A DNA stretch of 64,000 bases from Polaribacter sp. NJDZ03. GTDB taxonomy: Bacteria; Bacteroidota; Bacteroidia; Flavobacteriales; Flavobacteriaceae. The position numbers and the translations under genes were made by a program. The stretch is from contig NZ_CP079195.1 in the NCBI RefSeq assembly GCF_019263805.1, positions 2,336,001 through 2,400,000 on the forward strand, written 5' to 3'. The notes beneath the pieces were generated by a model. The model saw only the letters and a list, made by a program, of their open reading frames with translations, ran no database searches and was not told the DNA's origin. Numbering within the stretch: position 1 is the stretch's first letter; the number at the start of each line of letters is the position of its first letter. Shown piece after piece: positions 1-7,668 of this stretch.

Positions 1-292
<292 letters not shown>

Positions 293-337
293 CTAATTTT
301 TCGAACTGCAAAGTTACGACATCCATTTTAAAAAAGT

Positions 338-964
338 ATGCCTCTTTACAAAAGTTTAACGATTAACGAAAACACCAAAGTATTTATTTGGAAAATTGAT
401 GAATCCTTTAATGAATTAAATAAGAACGTTTTACTTTCTGATAAAAGCCAAATTCGTTTAGATAGTATGAAATCTGACTTACACCAAAGAGGTTTTTTAA
501 GTGTCCGTCATTTATTAAAAGAAGCAGGCTATTCTGATGCTGATTTAATTTATGATGAATTTGGAAAACCGCATTTAAAAGATGGAAAGTATATTTCTAT
601 TACCCATTCTTTTACTTTTTCTGGCTTAATAATTTCTGATGATTTACATGTTGGTATTGATATTGAAATGCAACGTGACAAAATATTAAAAATTGCACAC
701 AAGTTTACGCACGTTAAAGAGTATGTTACCATTGCAAACCACAATGCTTTAATTAGTAAATTGACGATTGTTTGGGGAGGAAAAGAGAGTTTGTATAAAA
801 TTTACGGAAAGAAAAAATTACGCTTTTTAGAAAATATTTATATTGAAGATTTTAAGTTTTCTGATGCTAAAACTACGGGAGAAATTAGATATGAAGGAAA
901 AACGACTGCCTACAATATTGAATTTTTAGAGTTTGATGGTTTTACGTGTGTCTATGCTTATTAA
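338..964 (+). CDS. 4'-phosphopantetheinyl transferase superfamily protein
   Basis: A 208-residue Sfp/AcpS-type enzyme that would move the phosphopantetheine arm of coenzyme A to a serine of a carrier protein. The sequence shows the two family signatures: GIDIE at residues 106-110, whose acidic residues bind magnesium, and WGGKESLYK around 146-154, whose Glu completes the metal site and whose Lys acts with CoA. The length fits a two-lobed, pseudo-dimeric Sfp/HetI type better than the roughly 120-residue AcpS type. No polyketide or peptide synthetase gene is visible nearby, so the carrier protein it serves cannot be told; fatty acid ACP is a possible client. It is divergent from ahcY and appears monocistronic. 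The fold is certain, the target unknown. Confidence 0.85.
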   Translation: MPLYKSLTINENTKVFIWKIDESFNELNKNVLLSDKSQIRLDSMKSDLHQRGFLSVRHLLKEAGYSDADLIYDEFGKPHLKDGKYISITHSFTFSGLIISDDLHVGIDIEMQRDKILKIAHKFTHVKEYVTIANHNALISKLTIVWGGKESLYKIYGKKKLRFLENIYIEDFKFSDAKTTGEIRYEGKTTAYNIEFLEFDGFTCVYAY

Positions 965-1255
965 AGCTATTAAGATTTAAATTAAGGGAATTAAATTTTA
1001 TTTTTAAAAATACCGCTATAAAATCAATTTTATATAAATTATTATAAAGCATCATTTTCTTCAGTCAACTTTATGAAATTCAATTTGTTTAGATAGAAAT
1101 TATTACGTGAATATTTGAATTGGAATATGAAATTACGATTAACAATATTTTTTTTAATGACTTTATAATATACAAAATACTTAAAAACAGTAAATAGAGA
1201 AAGTCTTATTTCTTGTGTCTTTTAGCAGAGCGTTTTTAAGTCTTTTTAGGGGACA

Positions 1256-1603
1256 CTAGTGATAAAACATATAAATCCAAATAGATCTAGAAAGTCTTAG
1301 ATTAAAGGTACTTAATAAAATAATCGTTGTAATTGCTAAAAGCGCAACAGTTATGTAAGAGAAATCTAATATAAACTTAAATAAAACCATACCTGCTATC
1401 ATTTCTGCCGATATAAGTGCATAAGTTACAAACATAGCTCCAAAAAAGAAACCTGGTTCTTTCTCGAATTTAAAATGACACTCGCTACAAGTTGTATACA
1501 TTTTAGGAGATCTAAGCAGAAGAAGATTCCCTAATTCGCTATACATTTTCCCTTTTTTACAATTAGGACATTTACATTTTAACATATCAATTACATTTGC
1601 CAT
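1256..1603 (-). CDS. DUF983 family membrane protein (zinc-ribbon plus two TM segments)
   Basis: A 115-residue protein with an N-terminal cysteine cluster (Cys10, 12 and 15, then CSEC at 39-42) resembling a zinc ribbon, the EPGFFFGAMFVTYAL segment typical of DUF983, and two hydrophobic helices at roughly 55-78 and 82-102. Family members often sit near respiratory or cytochrome oxidase genes, but their role is unknown and no such genes are adjacent here. It is divergent from the AraC-type regulator at 1698. The reading frame stops at residue 115, right after IWIYMFYH; relatives as I recall them continue past this point with a short charged tail, and the same frame stays open for about 25 codons after the TAG, so the tail may have been lost by a nonsense change. 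Confidence 0.75.
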   Translation of the reverse strand: MANVIDMLKCKCPNCKKGKMYSELGNLLLLRSPKMYTTCSECHFKFEKEPGFFFGAMFVTYALISAEMIAGMVLFKFILDFSYITVALLAITTIILLSTFNLRLSRSIWIYMFYH

Positions 1604-1697
1604 ACTCTCTAATTTAATAATATAACAAAATTAAGTTGATAAAACTACATTTACCATATAGTATAATCGCCATTTTTTGTACTTTTAGGACATTCTT

Positions 1698-2573
1698 ATG
1701 AAAATACCTGTTTTAAAAATTGATCAATTTAAAGAATCTGAATCTTTAAAGGATTTGTATGTCAATTCTTTTTCAAACCATTTGGAATTGAATAAGAAGT
1801 TAATTGACAAACCTCACAGTCATAATTTTTACTTATGTGTTCTTTTTACCGGAGGATTTGGTACGCATGAAATTGATTTTAATTCTTACCAAGTAAACCC
1901 AGGGAAGGTTTTCTTTTTAAAACCTGGTCAAACTCATTCTTGGCAGTTTGATACAAAACCAGAAGGTTTTATCTTTTTCCACTCTCAAGAATTTTATGAA
2001 ATAAAATTTTTAGATCATACCCTTCACTCATTTCCTTTTTATTATTCGAATCAGAATCCGCCTTTCTTAGAATTGTCTCCATTAAAAATAGATGTATTAA
2101 AACTAAAGTTTGAAGAAGTGTACGCAGAATATCAACAACAAAACTTGTTAAGAGAGTTAAAAATAATAAACCTTATAAATAGTATTTATATAGATTTAAC
2201 AAGGGCTTACACTGCAGATGTTAATTTAGAAAAACTCGTTTCTACTAGTTATTCAATTATACTAGAAAATCTAGAAAACTTAATACACCAACATTTTTAT
2301 AAAGAGAAATTACCTAAATTTTATTCCGATCAATTAAACATCACCACAAAACACCTCAACAGGGTTGTAAAAAAAGCACTGAACAAAACTACAAGTCAAT
2401 TAATTTCTGAAAGAATTATCTTAGAATCGAAAAGGTTAATTATTCATTCTGGAAATAATTTAGCTGCTATTGCAGAGACACTTCAGTTTTCTGATTATGC
2501 CTATTTTTCTCGATTCTTTAAATCTAAAACTGGTTGTACGCCAATGGATTTTAGAAAAAAGTATACTTCATAA
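1698..2573 (+). CDS. AraC family transcriptional regulator with N-terminal cupin domain
   Basis: A 291-residue regulator. The first roughly 120 residues form a cupin-like ligand-sensing domain (the PHSHNFYLCVLFTGGFGTHEI and KPGQTHSWQF segments, with His residues along the strands). The last 100 residues are a double helix-turn-helix of the AraC/XylS type, ending in the signature FSDYAYFSRFFKSKTGCTPMDFRKKY. It probably binds a small ligand and activates a promoter, but neither the ligand nor the target is evident: the flanking genes are a divergent DUF983 protein and a downstream prenyltransferase gene only 75 bases away. Autoregulation or control of a distant operon is equally possible. Confidence 0.85.
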   Translation: MKIPVLKIDQFKESESLKDLYVNSFSNHLELNKKLIDKPHSHNFYLCVLFTGGFGTHEIDFNSYQVNPGKVFFLKPGQTHSWQFDTKPEGFIFFHSQEFYEIKFLDHTLHSFPFYYSNQNPPFLELSPLKIDVLKLKFEEVYAEYQQQNLLRELKIINLINSIYIDLTRAYTADVNLEKLVSTSYSIILENLENLIHQHFYKEKLPKFYSDQLNITTKHLNRVVKKALNKTTSQLISERIILESKRLIIHSGNNLAAIAETLQFSDYAYFSRFFKSKTGCTPMDFRKKYTS

Positions 2574-2648
2574 ATAGACAATTAGCACTACTTGTAAAAA
2601 CAGACCTCTTTAATATTAATCTGCTTGTAATTTCTTATTTTCGCAGTT

Positions 2649-3371
2649 GTGAATATTTATAAGAACATTTTACTAGCAAAAAAAGAAGGCAAAAAACTGT
2701 TAGCAGTTTTAATCGATCCAGAAAAGATTGATCTAAAAAACATCGTTTCTTTTTTTGAAAAAGTACATCAATCTATAACAACGCATATATTTGTTGGTGG
2801 TAGTACAGATAAAGATAACGTAACGGATACAGTTGTTGCGGCAATTAAAAAAACAACGCATTTGCCTGTTGTTCTTTTTCCTGGTGATGTAAAACAAATC
2901 TCTCAAAAAGCAGACGGAATTCTATTTTTAAGTCTACTTTCTGGCAGAAATCCAGAATATTTAATTGAACAACAAATAAGAAGTGTCCCTTTTTTGAAGG
3001 ATTCTTCTTTAGAGATTATTTCTACAGGATATATCTTAATTGATGGCAAAAAAGATACAGCTACCCAAAAAGTAAGCAACACAAAACCAATTGCGCAAGA
3101 AAACACCGAACTCATTTTAAACACCGCTTTAGCTGGCGAATTTTCTGGTAAAAAACTAATTTACCTAGAAGCCGGTTCCGGAGCGACTGAGGCAGTCAGC
3201 CATAATATTATCACTGTTGTGGGTGAGAATTTAAACATTCCTTTAATTGTTGGTGGCGGAATTCGTTCTAAAAAACAATTAGAAACCGCTTTTAATGCTG
3301 GTGCAGATTTAGTGGTTATTGGTACTGCTTTTGAAAATGATGAAGCGTTTTTTAATCAACTTAAAAAATAA
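2649..3371 (+). CDS. Geranylgeranylglyceryl/heptaprenylglyceryl phosphate synthase family protein
   Basis: A 240-residue TIM-barrel prenyltransferase of the GGGPS/PcrB family, which joins a polyprenyl diphosphate to glycerol-1-phosphate to make an ether lipid precursor. Visible signatures are LIDPEK (21-26, magnesium site), FVGGSTDKDN (48-57), YLEAGSGA (172-179) and VGGGIRSKKQ (201-210) with VIGTAFEN (223-230), the last two binding the phosphate. Length is normal. The likely start is the GTG at 2649, since no ATG lies close upstream in frame. Bacteroidota carry this gene although they are not known for abundant archaeal-type ether lipids, so its product in the cell is uncertain. The chain-length specificity cannot be read from sequence alone. 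Confidence 0.88.
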   Translation: MNIYKNILLAKKEGKKLLAVLIDPEKIDLKNIVSFFEKVHQSITTHIFVGGSTDKDNVTDTVVAAIKKTTHLPVVLFPGDVKQISQKADGILFLSLLSGRNPEYLIEQQIRSVPFLKDSSLEIISTGYILIDGKKDTATQKVSNTKPIAQENTELILNTALAGEFSGKKLIYLEAGSGATEAVSHNIITVVGENLNIPLIVGGGIRSKKQLETAFNAGADLVVIGTAFENDEAFFNQLKK

Positions 3372-3397
3372 TACATTGTAATATTTTCTCGCAGTTT

Positions 3398-3685
3398 GTC
3401 ATTTCGAAGTATTGAGAAATCACATAACAGTGACACTACAACATTGAACCACAAATATGTCATTTCCAAGTATTGAGAAATCTCATAAAAGTAATACCAC
3501 AACAAAAACCAAACCTTATGAGATTTCCTCCCAAAAGGTCGAAATCACAAAACTGAGTGTAGCAAAAACTGAACGCAAAAAAAACACAACAATTGTCATT
3601 TCGACGTTAGGAGAAATCACATAACAGTGATAACACAACAACAACCAAACCTTATGAGATTTCCTCCCTAAAGTTCGAAATGACA
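3398..3685. repeat. REP-like array of five GTCATTTCGA-type units in inverted orientation
   Basis: The gap between the prenyltransferase gene and pnuC holds repeated units that begin GTCATTTCGA and continue to GAGAAATC. Forward copies start near 3398, 3459 and 3594; reverse copies (ATGAGATTTCCTCCC followed by a TCGAAAT) lie near 3517-3547 and 3651-3685. Forward and reverse units can pair as long hairpins. Spacers carry AACAGTGA and ACAACA runs. Related single units or fragments occur at about 22503-22536, 41214-41334, 53060-53132 and 58829-58865. Confidence 0.75.
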
Positions 3686-3781
3686 CGATTATCTTTTTTA
3701 AAGTAGTTTTAAATGAATTACACTTTTACGTTTACTAATAAAAACAGAAAAGGTTACTTTTACAACTTAAAACAAAACCCA

Positions 3782-4414
3782 ATGTCAGAAATTATCGATT
3801 TCCTTTTCGGACAATATAAAACCTATTCTACTACAGATATTTCATTAGAAATTATTGCTATAATATTCGGTTTCTTATCTGTTTGGTACTCTAAATTGAA
3901 TAAAATATGGGTTTTTCCTACAGGAATGATTAGCACGCTTATTTTTGTGTACCTACTTTATAAATGGGAACTTTTAGGTGATATGATGATAAATGCCTAC
4001 TACTTTGTTATGAGTGTTTATGGCTGGTATATTTGGACTTATAAAAGCGATGGTGAGCATGAAACGCCGATTTCTAGAACTACTTTAAAAGAAAAAAAAC
4101 TAAGTATCTTTATCTTTATAGCAACCTTAATTTTTGTGTACGGAATTTATACGTATTTCGAAAAATGGACAAGTTGGACGGCTTATGTAGACACCCTTAC
4201 AACAGCTATTTTCTTTGTAGGAATGTGGTTAATGGCAAAACGAAAAATAGAAAACTGGATTTATTGGATTGTGGGAGATATTATTTCTGCTCCTTTGTAT
4301 TTCTATAAAGGCTTCACTTTTACGAGTTTTCAATATTTAATATTTACTTTTATAGCAATATCAGGTTATTTAGCATGGAAAAAGAACTTAAACAAGACCC
4401 AATTAACATTGTAA
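3782..4414 (+). CDS. pnuC: PnuC-type nicotinamide riboside (or thiamin) transporter
   Basis: About 210 residues with six or seven hydrophobic helices and the PnuC-family segment ISLEIIAIIFGFLSVWYSK followed by NKIWVFPTGMIST, then aromatic-rich helices (YYFVMSVYGWYIW). PnuC proteins are facilitators that take up nicotinamide riboside; a subgroup (PnuT) carries thiamin. I prefer the ATG at 3782 (MSEIIDFLFGQY) over an in-frame ATG at 3713, because the extra 23 residues are polar, unlike the family, and would extend into the REP array. The 3' end overlaps the NadR-like kinase gene by 40 bases, so the two are translationally coupled: the kinase would trap the imported substrate by phosphorylation. 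Nicotinamide riboside is the simplest reading; thiamin is a real alternative because a TPP-controlled receptor lies 10 kb away. Confidence 0.85.
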   Translation: MSEIIDFLFGQYKTYSTTDISLEIIAIIFGFLSVWYSKLNKIWVFPTGMISTLIFVYLLYKWELLGDMMINAYYFVMSVYGWYIWTYKSDGEHETPISRTTLKEKKLSIFIFIATLIFVYGIYTYFEKWTSWTAYVDTLTTAIFFVGMWLMAKRKIENWIYWIVGDIISAPLYFYKGFTFTSFQYLIFTFIAISGYLAWKKNLNKTQLTL

Positions 4415-4971
4415 AAGTAGTTTTATTTGGACCAGAATCTTCAGGAAAAACAACTCTTTCTCGTCATTTAGCGCGTTATTATAATACGGTTTGGGCACCA
4501 GAATTTGCACGTGAATATTTACAAGAAAAATGGAACAACGAGCGTAAAACGTGCGAAAAAGAAGATTTACTTCCTATTGCCATCGGACAAATGAAATTAG
4601 AAAATTCTTTAGCAAAAAAGGCTGATAAAATTTTAATTTGCGACACCGATTTATTAGAAACAAAAGTATATTCCGAAGAGTTTTATGGTGGTTTTGTTGA
4701 TGAAAGACTAAACGAAGCAGCAAGCAAAAACCAGTATGATTTGTACTTATTAACCTATATAGATACGCCTTGGGAAGAAGATGATTTACGAGACAGACCA
4801 GAACTGCGTTTAGAAATGTTTAATGCTTTTGAAAAATCTTTAATAGACAATAACAGACCTTATATTTTATTAAAAGGAGATAAAGAAACGCGCTTAAGAA
4901 ACGCAACAGAAGTTATTAATAAGATTATTGCCGATAAAAACGATTTGCATTCTTTTTCTAAATCTTTATAA
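4375..4971 (+). CDS. NadR-like AAA/P-loop kinase (ribosylnicotinamide kinase-like)
   Basis: A 198-residue P-loop protein with a textbook Walker A motif GPESSGKTT at residues 19-27 and the NadR-family stretch EFAREYLQEKW about 25 residues later, followed by the CDTDLLETKVYSE and DTPWEEDDLRDRPELR segments. It corresponds to the kinase domain of NadR, which phosphorylates nicotinamide riboside to NMN, without the regulatory or adenylyltransferase domains. Its start lies 40 bases inside the 3' end of pnuC, so transporter and kinase are made together, the usual uptake-and-trap pair. The substrate is inferred from the partner; a thiamin kinase role cannot be excluded. Confidence 0.8.
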   Translation: MEKELKQDPINIVKVVLFGPESSGKTTLSRHLARYYNTVWAPEFAREYLQEKWNNERKTCEKEDLLPIAIGQMKLENSLAKKADKILICDTDLLETKVYSEEFYGGFVDERLNEAASKNQYDLYLLTYIDTPWEEDDLRDRPELRLEMFNAFEKSLIDNNRPYILLKGDKETRLRNATEVINKIIADKNDLHSFSKSL

Positions 4972-5102
4972 GACGTAGACATGCAATTTTTACATCAAAA
5001 TACAAATGATTTTGGCACTCCTTTTGAGTCTTAAAAAAATAGAAAAAAGAAGTTAGAGAATAGCCCAAAGTAGCTCGTCTATTTTCTTTTATCTATATTC
5101 TA

Positions 5103-5264
5103 ATACCAAATGAATTTTAAAATGATTGATGATAAATTTAAGTTATTTTTTCTTAATAAGAGATAGAAAATCTAATCATAGCCATAGCTACGATTAGATT
5201 TTATATTGAATTAGTAAGGAAAAAGAAATGAATTTAATCAGTCATTTTGATGTTTATTTGGTAT
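5103..5264. repeat. MITE-like 162-bp imperfect palindrome
   Basis: This gap contains a near-complete inverted repeat. The left arm (5103-5182) starts ATACCAAAT and ends AAAATCTAATCATAGC; the right arm (5187-5264) reads as its reverse complement, ending ATTTGGTAT, with a 4-base loop. The outermost 9 bases of the arms match exactly, and the inner AAAATCTAATC is also conserved. By hand alignment roughly three quarters of positions pair. There is no open frame inside. It resembles a non-autonomous transposable element or a long structured transcript; no transposase is seen in the window. Confidence 0.7.
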
Positions 5265-5282
5265 AACATCTATTTTTAGAAC

Positions 5283-5687
5283 ATGAACAAAGAAAACATA
5301 CTAAAAGAACTTAATTTTAAAGGCATTAGAAGTTCTGGTGCTGGTGGGCAACATGTAAATAAAACATCTTCTAAAATTGAATTAACTTTCGATTTAGAAA
5401 ACTCTCTTTCTCTTTCTGATAACGAAAAAGAACTTTTAAAAACCAAGCTTTCTTCTAAATTAACAAAAGACAATAACCTCATCTTATTTTGTGAAGAAAC
5501 ACGTTCTCAGCACAGAAACAAAGACTTAGCAATCAAACGGTTTTTAGAATTATTACGTGTCAGTTTAATTCGTCCGAAAAAAAGAAGACCTACAAAACCA
5601 AGTAAATCTTCTGTTCGAAAAAATGCAGAAAAGAAAAAGAGAACTTCTGTGAAAAAAGCATTGAGAAAAAAACCAGGATTAGATTAA
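5283..5687 (+). CDS. arfB: Alternative ribosome-rescue factor ArfB (peptide chain release factor-like)
   Basis: A 134-residue protein with the release-factor catalytic motif GGQ at residues 21-23 in the context SSGAGGQHVNKTSSKIEL, and a strongly basic C-terminal tail (KKRRPTKPSKSSVRKNAEKK) that in ArfB/YaeJ inserts into the empty mRNA channel of stalled ribosomes. It hydrolyses peptidyl-tRNA on non-stop complexes. There are no stop-codon recognition domains, so it is not RF1 or RF2. It converges with the kinase gene on the other strand: the two coding regions overlap by 4 bases at their 3' ends. The start is the ATG at 5283, shortly after the palindromic element. Confidence 0.9.
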   Translation: MNKENILKELNFKGIRSSGAGGQHVNKTSSKIELTFDLENSLSLSDNEKELLKTKLSSKLTKDNNLILFCEETRSQHRNKDLAIKRFLELLRVSLIRPKKRRPTKPSKSSVRKNAEKKKRTSVKKALRKKPGLD

Positions 5688-6655
5688 TCAACAATTAATA
5701 ATCTCGCTATTTCAAGTAATTCTTTCTTTTCTTCTAAAGTTCTATCCAACGGAAGTTGGGCTAAACCAATTAACCTCCTCATAATTTCAATTCCTGTTAT
5801 TTGTAAGAAAAGACGTTCACTAAACTTTAATGTATACGCTTTTTTAACAGTAGAAATTAGTAGTTTATTTCCGGTTGCCATCACTATATGTGCCGCCATA
5901 ACTCCTAAATCGAATTCTGGAAAACCTTTAAAACTAAATTCTGGGTCAATTACAAATACATCATCTTCTTTGGTCATCCAACTACCAGGATAATAATCTC
6001 CGTGTAAAAGAGTTGTTCCTTCGGATAAATAACGCTCTCCAACCAAAGCAATTTGTTCTTTTAATTTTTCATCGTTTTTATAAGTTTGTGATACTGCTTC
6101 TAATCCATCTTGAATCGTATCTAAAGAAAAACCATTATCAACAGCAAAAGGTAAAACAAATATATGTTGATGATTTAACGCACGTAATTCTTTGTTTTCT
6201 GGATACGTATTAGAAATATCACTTTTATGAATATTAGAAAGAATATCTACCAAAAGTTGAATTGATTCCGTTTCAATAACACGGTTTTTATAAAGAAAGC
6301 TCATGTCTTCGCAATTCCCTAAATCTTCTAAAATCAATACATAATTTTTTGCATCATAAGCAAGAATTTTAGGAATATGAGAAGTAACAGCAGGACTTTC
6401 AATCGCTTTATAAAATTGATATTCTACATCAATTCTATCTTCTGGCGCAGGAATATCTTGATATTTCTGAACAAAAGGACGCGATTGTTTTACAATAAAA
6501 GAACGCTGATTGGTTTTTACACGCAACACCACATTCATGTTCCCTTCTCCTGGTTTTTCTACGGATAAAATTTCTTCAGACTCCTTTAAAAAATTGATTT
6601 CTAATAGAAATTCTTTGATGACTTTTAAATCTGTATGTATATCAATATATTTCAT
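5684..6655 (-). CDS. MtnK-like (5-methylthioribose kinase-like) phosphotransferase
   Basis: A 323-residue kinase of the aminoglycoside-phosphotransferase fold. The N-lobe has GEGNMNVVLRV (37-46) and FIVKQSRPF (53-61, the ATP-binding Lys); the catalytic loop is LHGDYYPGSWM (217-227), and the metal site is VIDPEFSFKGFPEFDLG (235-251). The HGDxxxGS plus IDPEFxFxGxxxFDxG combination is characteristic of 5-methylthioribose kinase rather than of antibiotic kinases. It starts 1 base after the stop of the nucleoside hydrolase gene, so the two are almost certainly co-expressed, and it is the last gene of the SusCD operon. I infer that it phosphorylates the sugar released by the hydrolase, either ribose, methylthioribose or another 5'-modified ribose. 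No mtnA is visible. Confidence 0.7.
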   Translation of the reverse strand: MKYIDIHTDLKVIKEFLLEINFLKESEEILSVEKPGEGNMNVVLRVKTNQRSFIVKQSRPFVQKYQDIPAPEDRIDVEYQFYKAIESPAVTSHIPKILAYDAKNYVLILEDLGNCEDMSFLYKNRVIETESIQLLVDILSNIHKSDISNTYPENKELRALNHQHIFVLPFAVDNGFSLDTIQDGLEAVSQTYKNDEKLKEQIALVGERYLSEGTTLLHGDYYPGSWMTKEDDVFVIDPEFSFKGFPEFDLGVMAAHIVMATGNKLLISTVKKAYTLKFSERLFLQITGIEIMRRLIGLAQLPLDRTLEEKKELLEIARLLIVD

Positions 6656-6656
6656 A

Positions 6657-7568
6657 TTACAATTTATTAAGGTGTTTCCAAAAAGCCTTTTCCATTGCTT
6701 TTTTATCTAAACCGGTGTAGACACCAATAGTCCGTTTTGTGTTTTCTTTTGGCGTTTGCAAAGGTGTTATTGTTGCAAACTCAGGGTTTATTAAAGCCTC
6801 AATAAGCGCAACATCCCACATTACCCATTTTTTCTTTTTAGGATCCTTTTTTGTCCACCAACGGTTGTACGTATCCCAACGATTTACTAAGATGTCTTTA
6901 ATGCCGCCTTTTCCTTTTAACTGCTTATCGATGGTTTTCTTTTTAAAAACTAAATGCTGAGAAGTAGTCGCCGTCATTACATTAAACTCTAAATCTACCG
7001 TATTTAAAAGTACATCCACTGCAAAAGGATCATTACGAGAATTGAACTCTTTTTTACTATACGTATTCGTTTTTACCGTGTGCCAAAAACCAAGATAATT
7101 TACACGGATTTTAGAAATGATAGAAGGATCTTCTAAAATTGCCGAAGCAACATTAGTACAAGAACCCAAAATAACCAAATCTAACTTTTCGTTACCTTTC
7201 ATTTCGTGTGCTTTTTCTATAATAAATCTAGAAGCTTCCGAAGGAGAAGGTGTTGTCATAGACGCTAACGGAACATTACTACCTAAAGGCAATTTAATTT
7301 CTGGGCGGTTCATCACTTTAATGATTTGCTCATTAATAGCCTGACTTTCACCAACCGTATTATCCGTTGCTTGTGGCGATGTATGAAACTGTGCTGAAGT
7401 AATTGCTAAAAGATTAAAAGCAGGTTCATCTATTGCACGAACCAGTGCAAAAAGATCATCTACTTCATTTGCGGTGTCTGCATCTATAATTAAATGTATC
7501 GGTTTCTGTTGTGCTTCTGCAAAGGCTGAAACCAACAAGAAGAGTATAAATGTGTATATCGTTTTCAT
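6657..7568 (-). CDS. Exported nucleoside hydrolase (inosine-uridine preferring hydrolase family)
   Basis: The mature protein begins with the IUNH metal-binding motif DADTANEVDD, just after a signal peptide (MKTIYTFILFLLVSAFAEAQ), and continues with LVILGSCTNVASAI and the NDPFAVDV segment typical of calcium-dependent ribonucleoside hydrolases. It would cut the N-glycosidic bond of nucleosides in the periplasm, giving base plus ribose. I chose the ATG at 7568, which gives a clean signal peptide; ATGs at 7580 and 7616 are in frame but add polar residues. Length (about 303 residues) is normal. It lies 100 bases after the SusD gene and abuts the MtnK-like kinase gene, so outer-membrane capture, hydrolysis and sugar phosphorylation are encoded in order. 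Base specificity is not readable. Confidence 0.85.
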   Translation of the reverse strand: MKTIYTFILFLLVSAFAEAQQKPIHLIIDADTANEVDDLFALVRAIDEPAFNLLAITSAQFHTSPQATDNTVGESQAINEQIIKVMNRPEIKLPLGSNVPLASMTTPSPSEASRFIIEKAHEMKGNEKLDLVILGSCTNVASAILEDPSIISKIRVNYLGFWHTVKTNTYSKKEFNSRNDPFAVDVLLNTVDLEFNVMTATTSQHLVFKKKTIDKQLKGKGGIKDILVNRWDTYNRWWTKKDPKKKKWVMWDVALIEALINPEFATITPLQTPKENTKRTIGVYTGLDKKAMEKAFWKHLNKL

Positions 7569-7668
7569 GTAATTTGTCATTATATATGATGTTTTATATT
7601 TCGATTGTAAACCCACATTTTTAAAGTATAAATTATGGGTTTACCTCTCTTTATTTTTAATTTAAAAA

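Noticed and set aside
3398..3685. CRISPR array
   Set aside because: Units alternate in orientation, vary in sequence and spacing, and no cas gene is nearby.
5684..6655. Reading the kinase as an aminoglycoside resistance gene
   Set aside because: The IDPEFSFKG and HGDYYPGS motifs fit methylthioribose kinase-like proteins, and the operon context is nucleoside salvage, not resistance.
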